From assembly GCA_028717025.1 (NCBI GenBank), contig JAQUOR010000102.1:1-6289 (forward strand): a stretch of 6,289 bases of DNA, written 5' to 3'. Positions 5,955-6,289 of this stretch are shown one piece after another. Source of the DNA: Candidatus Omnitrophota bacterium (lineage in GTDB: Bacteria; Omnitrophota; Gorgyraeia; Duberdicusellales; 4484-171). The position numbers and the translations under genes were made by a program. Every line of letters starts with the position of its first letter. Position 1 is the stretch's first letter. The notes under the pieces are model-generated. The model did not search any database and had not been told where the DNA came from. It worked only from the letters and a program-made list of their open reading frames with translations.

Positions 5955-6289
5955 GGATTTTGTTTCTCCTGGTGGTTCTGGCGATATCGACGTGCGTGCC
6001 GGCATTTGCGCAAAGTTACGTTGCCATTGATCTGGTTAACCGGCGCATAGAACTGGCTGATTTTTCCCTTGGTGCCATGGATGTAAAGGGGAATTTCCTT
6101 TTTGATGTTGCTCGTGAAAATGGCTCGGTAGTGTTGAACCTGGAAGGCAAAGACATCGTTTTTAAAGAAAAACGTCTTCCCTGGGTAAAATTAAAGGTGG
6201 TTAAGACCGGCGACACCATAGTTATCAGTAATTTTTCTTCCCCGGAATTTATGGTGCGGGGCAATCTTAATTTAAACAGCCAGGAGTGT
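5951..6289 (+). CDS. Exported beta-rich protein of unknown function, 5' part only (possible AsmA/TamB-like)
   Basis: This ORF is open for 113 codons to the window edge with no stop. Its ATG overlaps the clpC stop as ATGA, which implies translational coupling; only a weak AAGGTGA element lies upstream, inside clpC. Residues 1-20 form a signal peptide: R2, a hydrophobic core ILFLLVVLAI, then a signal peptidase I site after A-F-A, giving a mature start at Q21. A cysteine at 15 is preceded by I-S-T, which does not fit a lipobox. The mature part alternates hydrophobic and polar residues (for example GNFLFDV, DTIVISNF, PEFMVRGNLNL) and looks like all-beta repeats. GNF..., a later KLKVVKTGDTIVI strand and VRGNLNLN resemble AsmA/TamB-type envelope proteins, but the similarity is a visual impression only. 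The coding sequence itself is well supported; its function is not recognised. Confidence 0.75.
   Translation, partial: MRILFLLVVLAISTCVPAFAQSYVAIDLVNRRIELADFSLGAMDVKGNFLFDVARENGSVVLNLEGKDIVFKEKRLPWVKLKVVKTGDTIVISNFSSPEFMVRGNLNLNSQEC

Noticed and set aside
5984..5995. Lipoprotein signal (cysteine 15) in the final gene
   Set aside because: The residues before the cysteine are I-S-T; threonine at -1 does not fit a lipobox, while A-F-A at 18-20 is a good signal peptidase I site.
6016..6264. Minus-strand ORF opposite the final gene
   Set aside because: The + frame has an ATGA-coupled start and a convincing signal peptide; the antisense frame shows neither.

Overview
The window reads like a chromosomal stretch from an uncultivated, Gram-negative-type bacterium. 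My best guess is Candidatus Omnitrophota or a relative in the wider PVC group. This rests on three things: a LolD-type ATPase (implying lipoprotein export to an outer membrane), an exported beta-rich protein downstream, and intergenic spacers filled with degenerate short-period repeats of a style I associate with Omnitrophota genomes. The phylum call is inference and cannot be proved from 6.3 kb. All genes are on the + strand and I see no mobile element, RNA gene or CRISPR array.

Layout. 1-15: probable tail of an upstream gene overlapping the next start. 8-673: lolD-like ABC ATPase. 674-793: spacer with degenerate repeats. 794-1669: ilvE, branched-chain aminotransferase, with a strong ribosome binding site. 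1670-1752: spacer that is almost entirely one large imperfect hairpin built of 7-nt units. 1753-2256: mcsA. 2257-2418: spacer with a second hairpin of different 7-nt units. 2419-3471: mcsB, protein arginine kinase. 3516-5954: clpC, AAA+ unfoldase, with a near-perfect Shine-Dalgarno. 5951-6289: 5' part of a signal-peptide-bearing gene overlapping clpC by 4 nt and running off the window.

How the genes work together. McsA activates McsB, McsB phosphorylates arginines on damaged proteins, and ClpC (with ClpP, not in the window) unfolds phosphoarginine-tagged clients for degradation. The key recognition residues are present: a C-terminal RDxxRA motif in McsB, and the two N-domain glutamates of ClpC that bind phosphoarginine in Bacillus. 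A ClpP-docking LGF tripeptide is also present. The usual Firmicutes neighbour ctsR is absent from this locus; ilvE sits where ctsR would be.

The most unusual signal is in the spacers. Each of the three longer gaps carries its own word repeated at about a 7-nt period, and in two of them the word reappears inverted to give a large hairpin. The word differs from gap to gap, so this is a shared architecture rather than a shared sequence.
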